64,000 nt of DNA from Diplonema papillatum (GCA_030068145.1 JAPJBO010000850.1:1-64000); one strand, 5' to 3'; counted from the stretch's first letter, positions 21,055 through 30,949 are shown. The notes: generated by a model from the sequence alone, not told the origin. A program made the numbers and translations.

Positions 21055-21090
21055 GTTTGTTCGATGCGTCCTTTTCGTGTGTTCGGTTCC

Positions 21091-21200
21091 TTTTTAGAGT
21101 TAAAGTTCGCTTGAAACTCCGGGGGTTTAAGGTCTCCGTGTGACCGTTCATGAATGGGTTCTCTTAGAGCAAGAAAGGGCTATATGGTTACGGGTTGTAT
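21091..21200 (+). repeat. R2 dispersed repeat
   Basis: R2: TAGAGTTAAAGTTCGCTTG, a CCGGGGGTTTAAGGTCTCCG segment, then GGGTTCTCTTAGAGCAAG and AAAGGGCTA. Other copies are at 61374-61475 and 30950-31050, with fragments at 2166-2235, 23974-24036, 29203-29225, 30615-30645 and 61021-61075. Confidence 0.85.
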
Positions 21201-21306
21201 ATTTGGTGCACGCTTTCGTTACGGGTTATGGCTAACCATGTCCGGGACTGTTTGTGACCGACAAGTACATTCCTTCGTGGAGTGTAGTTGGGCCCCCCAC
21301 GTTCTA

Positions 21307-21361
21307 CAAGTTGAGCATTGAGTTCTTTAAGGTGCAAGTGCCATCAAGGCAGGCGAGCACT
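21307..21361. repeat. Short dispersed repeat (GTGCCATCAAGGC)
   Basis: GCATTGAGTT...GTGCCATCAAGGCA.GCGAGCACTG recurs at 36712-36765. Nothing more is recognised. Confidence 0.6.
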
Positions 21362-21376
21362 GTTCACGGGCTAGCG

Positions 21377-22205
21377 TTACTTCATGACGTCGTCCGTCGG
21401 GAGAGTCAACGATGATGAGGATGTGGTCAAACTAGCCATTTCCAAGTCAAGTTCAATTCCCGCTCGCTTTCGCGGTGCGGACTTTCCGGGCCGGTTTGGC
21501 TGTTTCCGGGTCGACGATGGGGAAGAAGTCAGGCATTCCATTTCGTGATCGAGCGTAGAGTTGTTCACGGCCTGCCGCGATCGCTTCGATCTTCGTGGCT
21601 TCCCTGTCGGGGATGCGAGCTTCGAGGACTCCTGCAGGGGTCGCTTCCGCCTCCTTCTGGGAGGCGCGTCTTTGGGCTCGCCGGTTGGCGTGCGCGGAAG
21701 GGTTGTTTGTATGGGGATGATGTTCCCCGTTGATGACGTCTTGGGCGACGGTGATGATGACGGTGATGAAGGCGGGGAGGTTGGTGAGCTGGTGAGGTAC
21801 CGCGCCGTTCGCGTGCGTTGCCGCGTCGCTGCTTTCTTGGCCGGGCGCTTCGGCCCCCGGTGGGTGGTCGGTCGCGGGGTCTCCTGCAGGATACGCTTCC
21901 GCCCCTTCCTGGGCGACTCGGACAGTTGCTCAGCCGCAGGCGAGCGCGGCGTGGCCGCGGGCGCCGGCGTGTTCGTGTTGGGTGGTGCGGCGGGCTTCGT
22001 AGCCTTCGGTTCGTCGGCACTGTGGTGCCCTTTGCCGCAGCACGCGGCGGGTCGTCGCTCTGCGAGCGTCGGCAGCTGGCGGCACCCTTCGCACGGGCCG
22101 CGGTTGTGTTCGCGGCACCCGTGGTGCCCTGCGGCACAGCATGTCTTCGGCGTGTTGCAGACCGCGCAAGTTGAGCAGGGGTTGCCTTGTAGCCCGTACC
22201 GGTAT
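21377..22205 (-). CDS. Cys/His-rich, basic, probably nuclear protein (3' exon)
   Basis: The family is not recognised. The frame is open from just after a stop near 22246 to the stop at 21377 but has no suitable Met at its start, so it is read as a 3' exon of about 275 codons. It begins with CSTCAVCNTPKTCC, then CC-x3-HH-x-C-x2-H-x4-C-x2-C-x13-CC-x3-HH. This is the same arrangement as at 6363-6735. The rest is Pro/Ser/Thr-rich with two similar basic segments (RKRILQE and RKRPLQE, the second leading to KPRRSKRSR), likely nuclear localisation signals, and ends PTDDVMK. A nucleic-acid-binding role is inferred, not shown. A candidate acceptor is TTTATCAG at about 22221; the same AACAATGCTTTATCAG is duplicated 290 bp upstream in front of a purD fragment. 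Confidence 0.55.
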
Positions 22206-22218
22206 GTTGTCCGCGTAT

Positions 22219-22583
22219 TTGTGCTGATAAAGCATTGTTGGTTTAAGACTCAGAATTTGTAGTTGACAGCTGTACTGAATTGTATTTACACGAACCTTAT
22301 CGAAAGCATAAACGAAAGCTTGTCGCGAATGAAGGACATTCTAGTCGAATGCTTTGGCAAAAGTACGTGATTTTTTCCTCTGACGGAGGAGTTTTCGTAT
22401 GACCCCAGGTGGTCCCTAATGGTCCCGCGTAAGGTTTTGTGCCCCGCGGTGGGCACGTTGTGCTGGTTCAAAAAGTCCTTCGAGAACGCCTTGCTGCCCT
22501 TCCTTTCTGTTGCTGATAAAGCATTGTTGGTTTAAGACTCAGAATTAGTAGTTGACAGCGTACTGAATTGTATTTACACGAAC
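22219..22583. repeat. ~290-bp spaced direct repeat with intron-like end
   Basis: A 72-bp segment beginning GTGCTGATAAAGCATTGTTG and running to TATTTACACGAAC occurs at 22219-22292 and 22511-22583. On the minus strand both copies end AACAATGCTTTATCAG, like an intron 3' end: one precedes the Cys/His exon, the other a purD fragment. Confidence 0.75.
22437..22506 (-). pseudogene. purD fragment 1
   Basis: Reads GSKAFSKDFLNQHNVPTAGH followed by KT, i.e. purD codons about 106-127 with one substitution (Arg to Gln), then unrelated sequence. Confidence 0.9.
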
Positions 22584-22667
22584 AAGTTCGCCTTCTTTCG
22601 ATCTCTACAGAATTTTACCTCTGACGTAGGAGTCCGTATGACCCCGGGCGGTCTCTGATTCCGCGTA

Positions 22668-22703
22668 AGGTTTTGTGACCCGCGGTGGTCACGTTGTGCC
22701 GGC
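22668..22703 (-). pseudogene. purD fragment 2
   Basis: A shorter copy of the same region (HNVTTAGHKTL), with the same downstream junction as fragment 1, showing that the fragment was itself duplicated after it was formed. Confidence 0.75.
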
Positions 22704-22990
22704 TCTTTCCTCGCAGAGCTGTTTCATACGGTTTCCCGGGCTCTTTTCTCGCAGACGACCCCACGTGTTTCCATTCTAACTTATCCGGCCCCCCGGCCCC
22801 GCAGAGCTGTTTCATACGGTTTCCCGGGCTCTTTTCTCGCAGACGACCCCACGTGTTTCCATTCTAACTTATCCGGCCCCCCTGCCCCGCAGAGCTGTTT
22901 CATACGGTTTCCCGGGCTCTTTTCTCGCAGACGACCCCCCGTGTTTTGATTCTAACTTATGGCCCCCGCCCGCAGAGCTGTTTCATACGG
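22704..22990. repeat. 88-bp tandem repeat with acceptor-like boundaries
   Basis: CAGAGCTGTTTCATACGG starts at 22714, 22802, 22890 and 22973 (spacings 88, 88, 83). Each unit contains CTCTTTTCTCGCAG and TTCTAACTTA followed by a C-rich run ending CGCAG. On the plus strand each unit thus offers two consensus-like 3' splice sites, one with a CTAAC branch motif. Confidence 0.85.
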
Positions 22991-23973
22991 GTACGCGGGG
23001 GGTTTTCTCGCGTGCTGTATCATACGACCGCCCGGATTCTAGTTCGTCTGTGCTACTCCTGAGCCTGAGTGCGTTTGTCTTCTCGCAGTCAATGCCTACC
23101 CCGATCCCTCTGTAGCCGGTCGTCTCTGCTCCGTCGCACTACACGCCTGAACTCGTGACCTATTTCTGCTTTGCTCCGCCGGAGAGGATCGAGTCTTCTT
23201 CCGTCTTGCTCCTGCACGTCGCCGAAGTCGGCGTTCCATACACCCAATCTTCCTCGCGTGTTCCGCCGCAATCCCTACTGGCGGATACCCTCAGCTACGC
23301 GGCCACTCTGCTCCGTTTCAAAAGAAAAGGGGTGGGTCCTTGAAACACGGGTTTTTATTTTTTCACAATGAAAAGGGGCGGGGGAACGGAAATACAACTA
23401 AAGAAGGATATAGGAAGGGACAGAATCTACTATTTTGCAACGCGGACTACGCCTGTGTATAAGGTCGGGGGCGGTCCGATGTTGTTGTCTATTGAGTTGG
23501 GGCACAGAATGCTCCGTACGAAGAATGTTCTTCTTCGGTGTTTAGGAAGAAGAAGCTCACCCCGATGCAAAAGTGTAACGGTCGACCTAGCACGTAAAGC
23601 TGGAGTCGGAGTTTGCACAGCGGAAAGTCGATATACACTTGAACCAGTACCGCCAGACATCCTCTCGTGTACACTTTTGCCGAGAGAAACGAATGATTTC
23701 CTACTCAGTAGTAGTTGTCAAACGCGCGTCGCAGCCGGAGACAACGGGCGCCAGTTTGGGATGAGGATCCACAGAAAGAACCACCTCCTTGAATGTGGAA
23801 TGCCTGGTAGGCGCAAGTCATCAGCTTGCGCTGATTACATCCCTGCTGTTGTACAAACCGCACGTCGTTAGGTGCGTTTGTACTACCTATCTAGTTCAAC
23901 GACGCCCGTACCCTGCAAGGAGACACCACCCCAGTCTACCGGATACCAGCTGACCCAGATTTGCGCCGCTTTC
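22991..23973. other. Intergenic with one unassigned ORF
   Basis: A plus-strand frame at 23368-23871 (167 codons, Arg/Gly/Cys-rich) has no recognised motif and no conserved copy, so it is not called. Nothing else is seen. Confidence 0.4.
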
Positions 23974-24036
23974 TAGAGTGCAAGTTCGTTTAGAGCTCCG
24001 GAGTTTTAAAGTCTCGGGGTGGTTTTATTACGTTTT
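23974..24036 (+). repeat. R2 fragment
   Basis: TTCTAGAGTGCAAGTTCG followed by a diverged CTCCGGAGTTTTAAAGTCTC, truncated; an R1 copy begins directly after. Confidence 0.6.
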
Positions 24037-24051
24037 CACCTCCGAGATTTG

Positions 24052-24197
24052 TTTGTTTTTTTGTATAAGCACCCGCTTTCTAGGAAATGCTTGAGGAGAC
24101 TGCCAGTTGCGATAGATCAAAGGAGGTAAATGTGTTGTAGCCCACACGAAGCACAGGTAAATCTGGGTTTGGTGGCGGGCGTAAGCGTTCGACAAAT
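24052..24197 (-). repeat. R1 copy, 5'-truncated
   Basis: Tail end TTTTTTTGTATAAGCACCC through GCGTAAGCGTTCGACAAA; the CTCGAG end is missing. It abuts the first truncated copy of the 25445 gene. Confidence 0.85.
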
Positions 24198-24218
24198 CAT
24201 AGGGGAAAGTTGGAAAGT

Positions 24219-24527
24219 CTGAAAGGACAGCGTTTTCCTGCGCGCGTTAGGATGGTAAACAACGTTTCATTCGTTTTGTGCGGCGTTCGCTGTGCCAGGT
24301 TTCCGACGGTAAAACGGGGGGAGTGACCGTGTCCGCGAGGTCTAGACATATCGTTCGCCGACGGGAGCTCGGAGCGAGGCGCCGGGGACCCGGGGCGGTA
24401 GGAGTCGATCATGTAGTCGGTGTTCGCTTGGTCGGACCCCACGATGGCCGGCGAGAAATTGTGCAGGTCGCCAGCCTTCGCGGGGCCGGGCATCGCTTCG
24501 TCCCACTCGTGGGTCTCGCCGTAGTGG
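24219..24527 (-). pseudogene. Truncated 3' copy of the 25445 gene, copy 1
   Basis: Matches bases 25327-25630: the last ~60 codons and 3' flank of the neighbouring gene (NTDYMIDSYRPGSPAPRSEL kept). Homology stops at HYGGT, where unrelated DNA (CTCTTGCAGTTGCATG) begins. Confidence 0.85.
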
Positions 24528-24812
24528 CTCTTGCAGTTGCATGCGGTGCAAGAAACCAGTGGCGAATAAACGTCGCCTGTCGAGAGTTAACTGAAAGCGA
24601 ACTCTTCACGTAACCCCAAACGAACGGATGACGTGCTCCCGTGGAGAAAGTCGGAACTTTGTTTGTGCGTGCCGGGTGATCGTTTTCCCACTTGTATTTA
24701 CCCTGTGTATATTATTCAGGTAAGGAACTCTGATCAACCACCAAAACACGCTGCCTCCGTCTTTTTAGCCTGCACAATACATTGAAGGGCAACCCGCAAG
24801 ATTGTTTGTACT

Positions 24813-25099
24813 AAAAAGACAGCGTTTTCCTGCCCGCCGCGCGTTGGGATTGTAGAAACAACATTTCATTCGTATTCTGCGGCGTTTGCTGTGCCAGGTT
24901 TGACGGTAAAATTACGACCGTGCCGCGAGGTCCAAACATCGTTCGCCGACGGGAACTCGGAGCGAAGCGCCGGGACCCGGGGCGGTATGAGTCGATCATG
25001 TAGTCGGTGTTCGCTTGGTCGGACCCCGCGATGGCCGGCGAGAAATTGTGCAGGTCGCCAGCCTGCTTCGTCCCAACTCGTGGGTCTCGCCGTAGTGGC
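24813..25099 (-). pseudogene. Truncated 3' copy of the 25445 gene, copy 2
   Basis: A second copy with the same break point and the same non-homologous continuation as copy 1, plus frameshifting deletions. The shared break shows that copy 1 and copy 2 descend from one fragment, not from two independent events. Confidence 0.85.
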
Positions 25100-25444
25100 T
25101 CTTGCAGTTGCATGTAGTGCAAGAAACCAGTGGCGAATAAAAGTCACCGGTCGAGAGTTAACTGAAAGCGAACTCTTAACGTAACCCCACACGAACGGAT
25201 GACGTGCTCCCGTGGGGAAAGTCGTTTGTTTGTGCGCACTAGCGGAACTCACCTGCTTTGGTAAGTTTCATGTAGTACGCTACCAACTACTAATTCTTAG
25301 TACCAACAATGCTTTGTTAACACAAAAAAGACAGCGTTTCCCTGCCCGCCGCGCGTTGGGATTGCAAAAACAACATTTCATTCGTATTGTGCGGCGTTTG
25401 CTGTGCCAGGTTTGACGGTAAAATTACGACCGTGTCCGCGAGGT

Positions 25445-25847
25445 CTAGACATCGTTCGCCGACGGGAGCTCGGAGCGAGGCGCCGGGGACCCGGGGCGGT
25501 AGGAGTCGATCATGTAGTCGGTGTTCGCTTGGTCGGGCCCCGCGATGGCTGGCGAGAAATTGTGCAGGTCGCCAGCCTTCGCGGGGCCGGGCATCGCTTC
25601 GTCCCACTCTTGGGTCCCGCCGTAGTGGTTCCTGAACTCGTCCTTGGTGTACAGCTGGCCGTCCGAGGGGTCGACCCGCCGGTTGCCCATCTGGTCCATC
25701 TCGCGCGCCAGCTCCGGGTACGCCTCCAGGGCCCTGAGAATGGCTCTCTTTGGCGGCACGATTTCGTCGTTTGCTTCGTTTCCGTGGATACCCGGGATGC
25801 CCTTCTTCGCCTTTCTGTGGAAGTCTCCGTAGCGCACCTTCGCCCAC
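25445..25847 (-). CDS. Hypothetical protein, 3' exon
   Basis: The function is not recognised. The exon follows CTAACAAAAACACACACAG (branch motif, CA tract, AG) and encodes about 133 residues starting WAKVRYGDFH. A helical, charged first half (ILRALEAYPELAREMDQMG) leads to RRVDPSDGQLYTKDEFRNHY and GGTQEWDEA, the form of a short xDPxDGxxYTxxEF...Y...xW motif seen in diverse protist proteins. The end is Pro/Ser-rich (SYRPGSPAPRSELPSANDV, then stop). The first base completes a codon begun in an upstream exon that I could not place: the frame open to 26293 runs through R3 and R11 and is not credible there. Two truncated copies downstream argue that this is the parent gene. Confidence 0.6.
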
Positions 25848-26084
25848 CTGTGTGTGTTTTTGTTAGAAGTATAGTGCTCTAGGACAGCAAACGGAGGCTG
25901 GGCCTTAGCCTTTTGAGTGGGAAACATTGGGAACATGAATGTATCTGGCCATCCTTTAGCTCCGTTAGGTTGGGGAGGAGGCACGGTTTCCGGGGTGCCT
26001 AGTAGTCGGCTCCGGTTAGAAGTCCGGTTGGGAAGCTTCTTTCTGGCTCGTGCCGAGGATGTGTGTGTGTGGGTGTTAGAAGTC
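25848..26084. other. Probable intron(s) of the 25445 gene
   Basis: A second CTTCTAACACCCACACAC tract lies at about 26052-26078 on the minus strand, so another small exon may lie between the two tracts. Not resolved. Confidence 0.35.
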
Positions 26085-26262
26085 ATGTAGGGTAACCCCT
26101 TGCGGAGTATGACCCAGGCTGTATGCTTCCTCACGTCACAGCTGACGCTTCTTCTTGCTGCCCGTAGTGACCACGTGCAGCCGGAACTGTAGCCTCGTTT
26201 GACAATGGCTCCTTGCTTCGTGTCCCGTGTGCTGCTGGCTACAACATGTATCCGGGGGGGGA
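26085..26262 (+). repeat. R11 duplicated segment
   Basis: GCTTCCTCACGTCACAGCTG, GGAACTGTAGCCTCGTTTG and GGCTCCTTGCTTCGTGTCC in this order; the same segment is at 56025-56200 with a 20-bp difference in the middle. Confidence 0.85.
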
Positions 26263-26360
26263 ATCTTAGTTTAATAATGTTTAGGCAGAGCACTGCCTCT
26301 CAACTGCCTCTCATGCATGGTTGATGCTAGCATCAAGTCTTCTTCGAGGAAGATATTTTG
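26257..26360 (+). repeat. R3 dispersed repeat
   Basis: GGGGGGAATCTTAGTTTAAT through GCATCAAGTCTTCTTCGAGG; the CTGCCTCTCA segment is duplicated in this copy. Confidence 0.8.
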
Positions 26361-26782
26361 TCTAGGAAAAGGATGCAAAATCGAACGAGGTAAAAAGGGG
26401 TAAAAAGGGGAGTGTAAACCTTGAGGGGCTAGGCTAGGGGCGTTGTTATTGGTGCTAGTTTTGTGGGATAAGGTAAGGAAAAAAAGGGGCTATGGGGGGG
26501 AGTTTGCAAGAACGTGCTTGGAATGGGTATGTGCTCAACACCGCACTGGTGCCGTCTGCGCGTGTTTCGGTCCTTTAAGCCACGGACACATGACCCTTGA
26601 GGGACTAGGGGGGGGAGACACCTTCTTGTGCACGCGGAGCAGCAAGAAGCGTCGTGTTTCGAACACTTCGCTTTCTTGTTTCCCGTTCGCTTCACTGTTG
26701 GCCGTGTGCCAGCTGCCCTCCTTCAAGCTGCCTCCTCCCAGCCGCCTCGTAGTACCGCTCCGGAGTGCGCGTGCGTAAATCC
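26361..26782. other. Intergenic with R8
   Basis: 26509-26590 is R8, the better match to 18638-18725. A relative is near 14030-14090. No gene is seen. Confidence 0.55.
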
Positions 26783-26890
26783 ATGGCATCGTCCATGGCA
26801 TAGTTCATGGCATCGTCCATGGCATAGTCCATGGCATAGTCCATGGCATAGTCCGTGGCATAGTCCATGCCATGGCATAGTCCATGGCAT
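26783..26890. repeat. 12-bp minisatellite (CATGGCATAGTC)
   Basis: About nine units of CATGGCATAGTC or CATGGCATCGTC in tandem. CCATGG makes each unit partly self-complementary, so the tract can form cruciforms. Confidence 0.9.
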
Positions 26891-26933
26891 TAAATGGGTA
26901 ACTGCCAATCGAAGTATAGTCCACTTGTCACTG

Positions 26934-28499
26934 TCACCAGTCGGCTTTGAGTTTCCAAAACGCTGCTTCTGAGACACAAGTTCTGGTTTGTGTGGGATGC
27001 ACAAGCAGGAAGTGGGTGTCCCGAAAATAGCGTAAGAAGTCGGTGTTCTGTCCGGAACGTAGCGCAAGCTGCTGGAGGACACAGTTGGTGCCGAGGCAAG
27101 TCTTGTGGAATGGGGTGTTCGGAACAGAGGGTAAGAGCCCCGTAGCTCTGGAAGGAGAACAGAACAACACATACTCAGCATTTTCGGGCTCAGCGGCGTC
27201 GCATGCAAGTCGGATAAGAGCCAAGGCCATCACAGCTAAGTTGACGCACAAGACGATGAGCAGCACAATGAGGGATTGCGAGAAATTGTGGTCCACCTGT
27301 GTGCCAGGGTTGCATTTTTGCGAGGCTTGACGAATCGACATTCAGGGTTTGTTCTTCGGGGGAAACATTTTTGTTTTCTCCGGGTCCGGGGTTTGGTACC
27401 AGGGAAAGCCTGCTACACGGGAGCCAAGCTTCACGTGTTCGGCGGTACTGCAGAGCCACGGGCCTACGGGTCAAGTGGCTACCGAATTCCCAAACTAAAG
27501 CATCAAGGCTTGGCGCTCGCGCTGAACACAAGCTCGTCGAGACGGTCGGCCGCAGGGCAGAGCGGGCGGGGTTGTGGCACTGTGCTGCCTCCGACTCAAG
27601 CTTTGCAAACTGTGGTTGGCCGTCACGTTCCTGGACCGACAGGAGCGGCCTTTTTCTTTTTCTTTTTTCTTTCTCCTTCGGGTCCGGGCTTGTGCTTGCG
27701 GGTGTCCGTGTGTTGCACTACTCGTGTGTGGGGCTTTACTTGTGTTTGCATGTGACGCAGTTTGTGTCAGCGCTGCGCTTGTTTGAGACAGCTCCCAGGT
27801 AGTTTGAAATCGTGTTTTCTGTTGCTAATTTGCAGGGCGAGCGGGAATGGCAGAATGGCATACGTCGCTGAGGGTGCTTTTGCTCGGGCGGGAAGAACAC
27901 TCCTCGATGAAATCGTTCACGAGTCCGACGGGCCCGAAGGTTTTTGCGATGGAGACAATGGCCCACACGTGGAAAAAGACCTCGACTGTCGGCAAAATGA
28001 TGTTGGTTCGGATGAGCATGCCTTTCCAGCGGATGAACCAAATGTTCGCTCGGTAAAGCAACTTGTTGACCACCGAAAGCACAACCGCAGGCCACGCAGT
28101 TCCGAATGCGATCCCCTGCAGGTCGACGGCTGTCGCGAAGACGTAGCCGGCATTGTCCTCGTTGACCACAACATCCACGGCGCGGTTGTTCACGGTCACC
28201 CTCTCTAAGGTCTCGCAGTCGACGAGAAGCACCGCGAGCTTCTCCGTCAGCTGCAAAGACCGGCTGCTGAAGTAGCTGTCGAAGGTGTTGTTAATCTTGC
28301 CGATCCATAGCGTGAAGGTCACCAGGAGGGCCGAAAACATCGCGAGCGCCACGATCAGATACACGATCTTCGTGTACGTCTCTTGGTACGTCCGCAGAGG
28401 GTGGCGGTGGATGTAAATGAAAACCGACATTGCAACTCGACCGTCCCCCCTGTCGCCGCCCTCGGAACCTAATAAATTCAACATGGCCCCCCCCTTCAA
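26934..28499 (-). CDS. Multi-pass membrane protein, two-exon model
   Basis: The family is not recognised. Exon 1 (27864-28499) encodes 212 residues: a hydrophobic segment at 45-67 (IVYLIVALAMFSALLVTFTL), a soluble stretch with CETLERVTVNN, and further hydrophobic stretches near 130-147 and 165-195. Exon 2 (26934-27296) begins VDHNFSQ and opens with a strong membrane segment (SLIVLLIVLCVNLAVMALAL), then a Cys-containing tail. Donor GAC|GTATGC and acceptor CTGGCACACAG|GTGGAC are both phase 0, giving 332 aa. The first Met at 28499 lies in GC-skewed leader-like sequence; a start at Met24 (MSVFIYIHRHPLRTY) is equally likely. No signal peptide or catalytic motif is seen. The intron holds a copy of R7. 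Confidence 0.6.
27402..27668 (+). repeat. R7 duplicated segment (in intron)
   Basis: About 265 bp, from GGGAAAGCCTGCTACACGGG to GAGCGGCCTTTTTCTTTTTC, is repeated at 59128-59412 with few differences; decayed relatives are at 4010-4110 and 33925-33980. This copy lies inside the intron of the membrane-protein gene. Confidence 0.85.
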
Positions 28500-28600
28500 A
28501 TCGGCCTCCAGGTTCGGGGAAAAAACGCAGTTTTGCGGGGGAGCGAATTTAGCAAAATATTAGCCTAATGTTTGGACAGATACTGCCCCTCGTGCAATGA

Positions 28601-29461
28601 TTGAGAGAGAGACGAGTTAGAGTGCAGGAGATCGGTTCCTACGCCACCGCCAGAAAGGAGCTAGCGAAGGAGGGGTTGCTGCCACCGGAGACAGGACACT
28701 TCCTAGTCAAGGGAGTTCCGTCCGGCTGCAACGCAGGCACACTCAGGACCAAGCTCCAAGCCCTGGGCTGGATAGTGACACCACTGTTCCAAAGTGCGGC
28801 AAGAGGACGATTCACCGACTGGACAGTTCAATCAGAATGGCTACCGGGCACGTGGAACTGCTCAACAAAGGCAGGGGTAGAGCTAGTGATAGCCAAGAAG
28901 GACCCAACGCCTCAGCCAACACACTGGGCGCCAGGCCCGCGCCCGAAGCCACAGGGGCACCCGATCTCTAAGGACCATCTCTCCGAGGGGCGCGGAGCGA
29001 GCCGTGGCCCAGTCAGAGATGATTGTTGCACCGATGGTGATCCCAGCCGGGGGCGTTCTGACTGGCGGACGAGTATGATTGATGCTGTTGTTGGTTGGTC
29101 TGGCTTTAAGGAACTTGGAAAGGTTTTCGGGGGGGGGGTGAGGCATCGCATACCACCCACCTGCACAGTATCTGTGCCAGTTGGTCTAGTATCCACGTTT
29201 TTTAGAGTGAAAGTTCGCTTGGTCCAATGGTACTCCGGTTATCAGCGGTCGGTCTGCGGCCATACTTGGAGCCCGTGTCAGTGCAACTTTCAGACTTGCT
29301 CGAGAGGTCGGTCGCGGATGGATCGCAAGGTTTTAAAATGGGAGGATACAAGCGGATACTTTCTACGGCTGAACAAGTCGTCTAGACAAAGGGCGGCAAA
29401 AAAGACAACAAAACGAAAACAAGAAGGACTCAAAGCGAGCACGGGGGAGCCAGATGAGTAG
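28601..29461 (+). mobile_element. Retroelement-like ORF, decayed
   Basis: An open frame of 286 codons starts in an R6 sequence (GACGAGTTAGAGTGCAGG). The first third looks protein-like: TGHFLVKGVPSGCNAGTL and LRTKLQALGWIVTPL resemble the small RNA-binding fold often found in the first ORF of non-LTR retroelements. The end is Lys/Arg-rich (KKTTKRKQ). The middle (28965-29070) is R6 sequence shared with 60770-60860, and 29203-29225 is R2, so the frame is a mosaic. It is a remnant, not a working gene. Confidence 0.4.
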
Positions 29462-29732
29462 GGGGGGAGCAGTAATATTTACGGACGGGCGGACGTCTGC
29501 TAGACGGCTGGTTGGTTGTCAACCCGGTGGTGCACGCAGAACACAGGGCTAACGGTTGACGGTGCTCTCCTCGGCCGAATCGCTTCAGTCGGCTCGTGCA
29601 AAGAGGATGGTCCGCTTATGCACGTGGCAAGATGAACAAGCAACATGCGCAGGTTCGTGTCCGGCTCAACGTGAAATGCTGACGAACAATAACAACGCAA
29701 CTCCTGCCTCAGCACTGGCAGACAGTACAACT

Positions 29733-29830
29733 TTGAGCCGGTCCATCCCCTCTTGTTAGACCGTGATAGACCGAAGGATACAGCACCGGGCCATTCGATG
29801 CATTTTCAAGAGATAGGGACGGACCGGCTC
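29733..29830. mobile_element. 98-bp MITE, relative of 14170-14350
   Basis: Starts TTGAGCCGGTCCATCCCC and ends with the complement GGGACGGACCGGCTC. The interior TAGACCGTGATAGACCGAAG matches the right half of the 181-bp element inverted, so this is an internally deleted relative. Confidence 0.75.
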
Positions 29831-29869
29831 CTTTCCACTGATGAGCTGGCGTGACCTGCAAGTGGAACG

Positions 29870-30000
29870 CAGCCCGGACGGACCAACAAGACGCAAGACC
29901 AGGCGACCAAGAGAAGGAGGGGGACGCGACCCAGAGGCCCGGGCTAAGTAGCTTGGAACTAGTGTGATGGACCTTTCTTCGGAGGGGCTCACGCACTCAT
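29870..30000 (+). repeat. R12 repeat
   Basis: GACCAGGCGACC...GACGCGACCCAGAG...and CTCACGCACTC; a diverged copy is at 45525-45625. Confidence 0.5.
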
Positions 30001-30735
30001 AGATCGACTTATACGCAAGTGGAACGCAGGAAAGCACCGTGTTTAGCATCGTCGTTTCATCTTGGCTCCTGGCCAAGTGAAGCCGCCCGGGAGCAGAGTT
30101 GTGTAGGCTACTCTGCAAAGACAGCTGCAGTCCGCAAGTTCCACTGCAGGGGGTTTTTGCAAGCTCGTGCTTGGAGTGGTGGACTCAACCACGATCTTGG
30201 CTGTTCACTGCAGAAGGTTTGTTGGGTCCGTGTTTCTTTCAAGCAAGAGGGTTGCACGCTACTTAAGCACTCTACAACGCCAGACGTGCGCATGAGGTCG
30301 TTGGTGTGAGCCCAGGGGTGGGTATCCAGGTTTGCTGGAGCAAATACTGCATGGAGATTCTTGAAGGCTTGAACGGGGAAGGAACTTCGTGTCCAGCGGG
30401 TAAAGAATCGATGCTCTCGCCCACCGTTGCCGCTGCGCGGTCCCGTCGAGTCTGTCGGTGTCGTGCGCTGGGCATCACTTCGCGACCCCGGCGAGGGCCC
30501 GCCTGTACTCGATTTCCTCTTGTGTCATGTTGCTCTCCTTCACCTTCTTCCAGCCATAATCGCCTGGAGATCGCGCCATGCACACAATGACATCCCCCGT
30601 CTCTCGCACCTGTAGTTCAGAGTGAAAGTTCGCTTGAGACGTGCGCATATTTATTTGTTCTTCCCGTTGGTGTGGGTCTTTCTATTGCGGTCTACTAGTC
30701 TTTCGGAGCGCGCTCTCAAATTATATCTTATCCAT
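30001..30735. other. Intergenic, no gene seen
   Basis: 30615-30645 is an R2 fragment. Frames on both strands lack support. Confidence 0.5.
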
Positions 30736-30739
30736 TTCT

Positions 30740-30860
30740 GCCTTGTAGGAAACTCTATACAGCCGCCAGTTGCAGAATCGAAGGAGGAAATGCTGCGGCA
30801 GCCAAGATGAACCACTGGTAGCCCTAGGTTTGGTGCCGGCGCGCAAGCGTTAATAATTTA
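30740..30860 (-). repeat. R1 copy, strongly diverged
   Basis: TGCCTTGTAGGAAACTC, GCCGCCAGTTGCAGAATCG, AAGGAGGAAATG and GCGCAAGCGTT keep R1 order but with many changes; an old copy. Confidence 0.6.
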
Positions 30861-30949
30861 TCCCCCCCACAAGGGACAGCGGGGAATGCGGAACTCGGAC
30901 GGATTTGCAGTGTCAGGTCCGTTCCCTTGACCGCTGTTTCGCCAGACTT

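Noticed and set aside
25848-26293. N-terminal extension of the 25445 gene
   Set aside because: The frame is open, but the sequence is R11, R3 and two CA tracts with branch-like motifs, so it is read as intron.
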